From assembly GCF_011516755.1 (NCBI RefSeq), contig NZ_WOSY01000003.1, positions 242,352 to 306,351 on the forward strand: a stretch of 64,000 bases of DNA, written 5' to 3'. Shown piece after piece: positions 63,863 through 64,000 of this stretch (position 1 is the stretch's first letter; each line of letters starts with the position of its first letter). The notes beneath the pieces are model-generated. The model was not told the DNA's origin, searched no databases, and worked only from the letters and a program-made list of their open reading frames with translations. The DNA comes from Acetobacter conturbans (GTDB lineage Bacteria; Pseudomonadota; Alphaproteobacteria; Acetobacterales; Acetobacteraceae). Made by a program: the position numbers and the translations under genes.

Positions 63863-63889
63863 AAGTTCTTGGTATCATTGATGATTTTA

Positions 63890-63966
<77 letters not shown>

Positions 63967-64000
63967 GTGGTGATTGTCATGTAGTGGGTTGGAAGACCTG

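Overview
This window looks like chromosomal DNA of an alphaproteobacterium, most likely an acetic acid bacterium (Acetobacteraceae). The pointers are a membrane PQQ glucose dehydrogenase, a Hint-domain/AIDA-repeat surface protein with a Cys-Tyr-Cys-Pro-Gly-Thr start, a GC-rich sequence, and an AMP-forming acetyl-CoA synthetase. The genus is not decidable from sequence reading alone. The genes are mostly metabolic, packed in tight operons with overlapping starts and stops.

Layout. 1-6.1 kb: the end of a membrane formate dehydrogenase operon (beta, gamma, FdhE) running into molybdenum-cofactor genes (moeA, mobB, mobA) and fdhD. 6.1-8.3 kb: small envelope or secreted proteins in sparse DNA. 8.3-12.1 kb: the riboflavin operon ribD-ribE-ribBA-ribH on the minus strand, behind an FMN riboswitch. 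12.6-14.1 kb: a LysR regulator facing wrbA. 14.4-25.4 kb: an ABC transporter, a NikR-like regulator, two DUF1989 proteins, a biotin urea/guanidine carboxylase, allophanate hydrolase and a thiopurine-methyltransferase-like gene. 25.4-29.6 kb: an Lrp-type regulator and trifunctional-length putA. 29.6-34 kb: acs, alr and a ferredoxin/flavodoxin-NADP reductase-like gene. 34.3-35.6 kb: a PadR regulator and an O-methyltransferase. 36.2-40.3 kb: a cold-shock gene, an AcoR-like regulator and glucose dehydrogenase. 40.6-42.1 kb: crcB and a universal stress protein behind a candidate fluoride riboswitch. 42.4-53.5 kb: a complete nicotinate catabolism locus (nicR, nicT, nicCABXFDE), followed upstream by a GST. 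54.5-60.5 kb: a glycosyltransferase and a large Hint/AIDA surface protein that share a terminal module. 60.9-64 kb: transposase debris, a 142-bp MITE-like element, a Na+/H+ antiporter, gene fragments and initiator tRNA-fMet.

How the genes work together. Three complete pathways are visible. Riboflavin synthesis is controlled by FMN. Nicotinate is taken to fumarate by NicAB, NicC, NicX, NicD, NicF and NicE. A nitrogen-scavenging route probably takes guanidine (via carboxyguanidine and allophanate) to ammonia and CO2. The most novel-looking signal is in the last of these. Its NikR-family regulator has lost three of the four nickel ligands, and a 28-bp dyad with NikR operator geometry sits on the promoter of the first gene. 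Other promising signals are a PadR gene with nested operators and an apparently leaderless start, a hairpin that buries the ribosome-binding site of the methyltransferase gene, a candidate fluoride riboswitch with an extra hairpin, and a module shared by the glycosyltransferase and its neighbouring surface protein.
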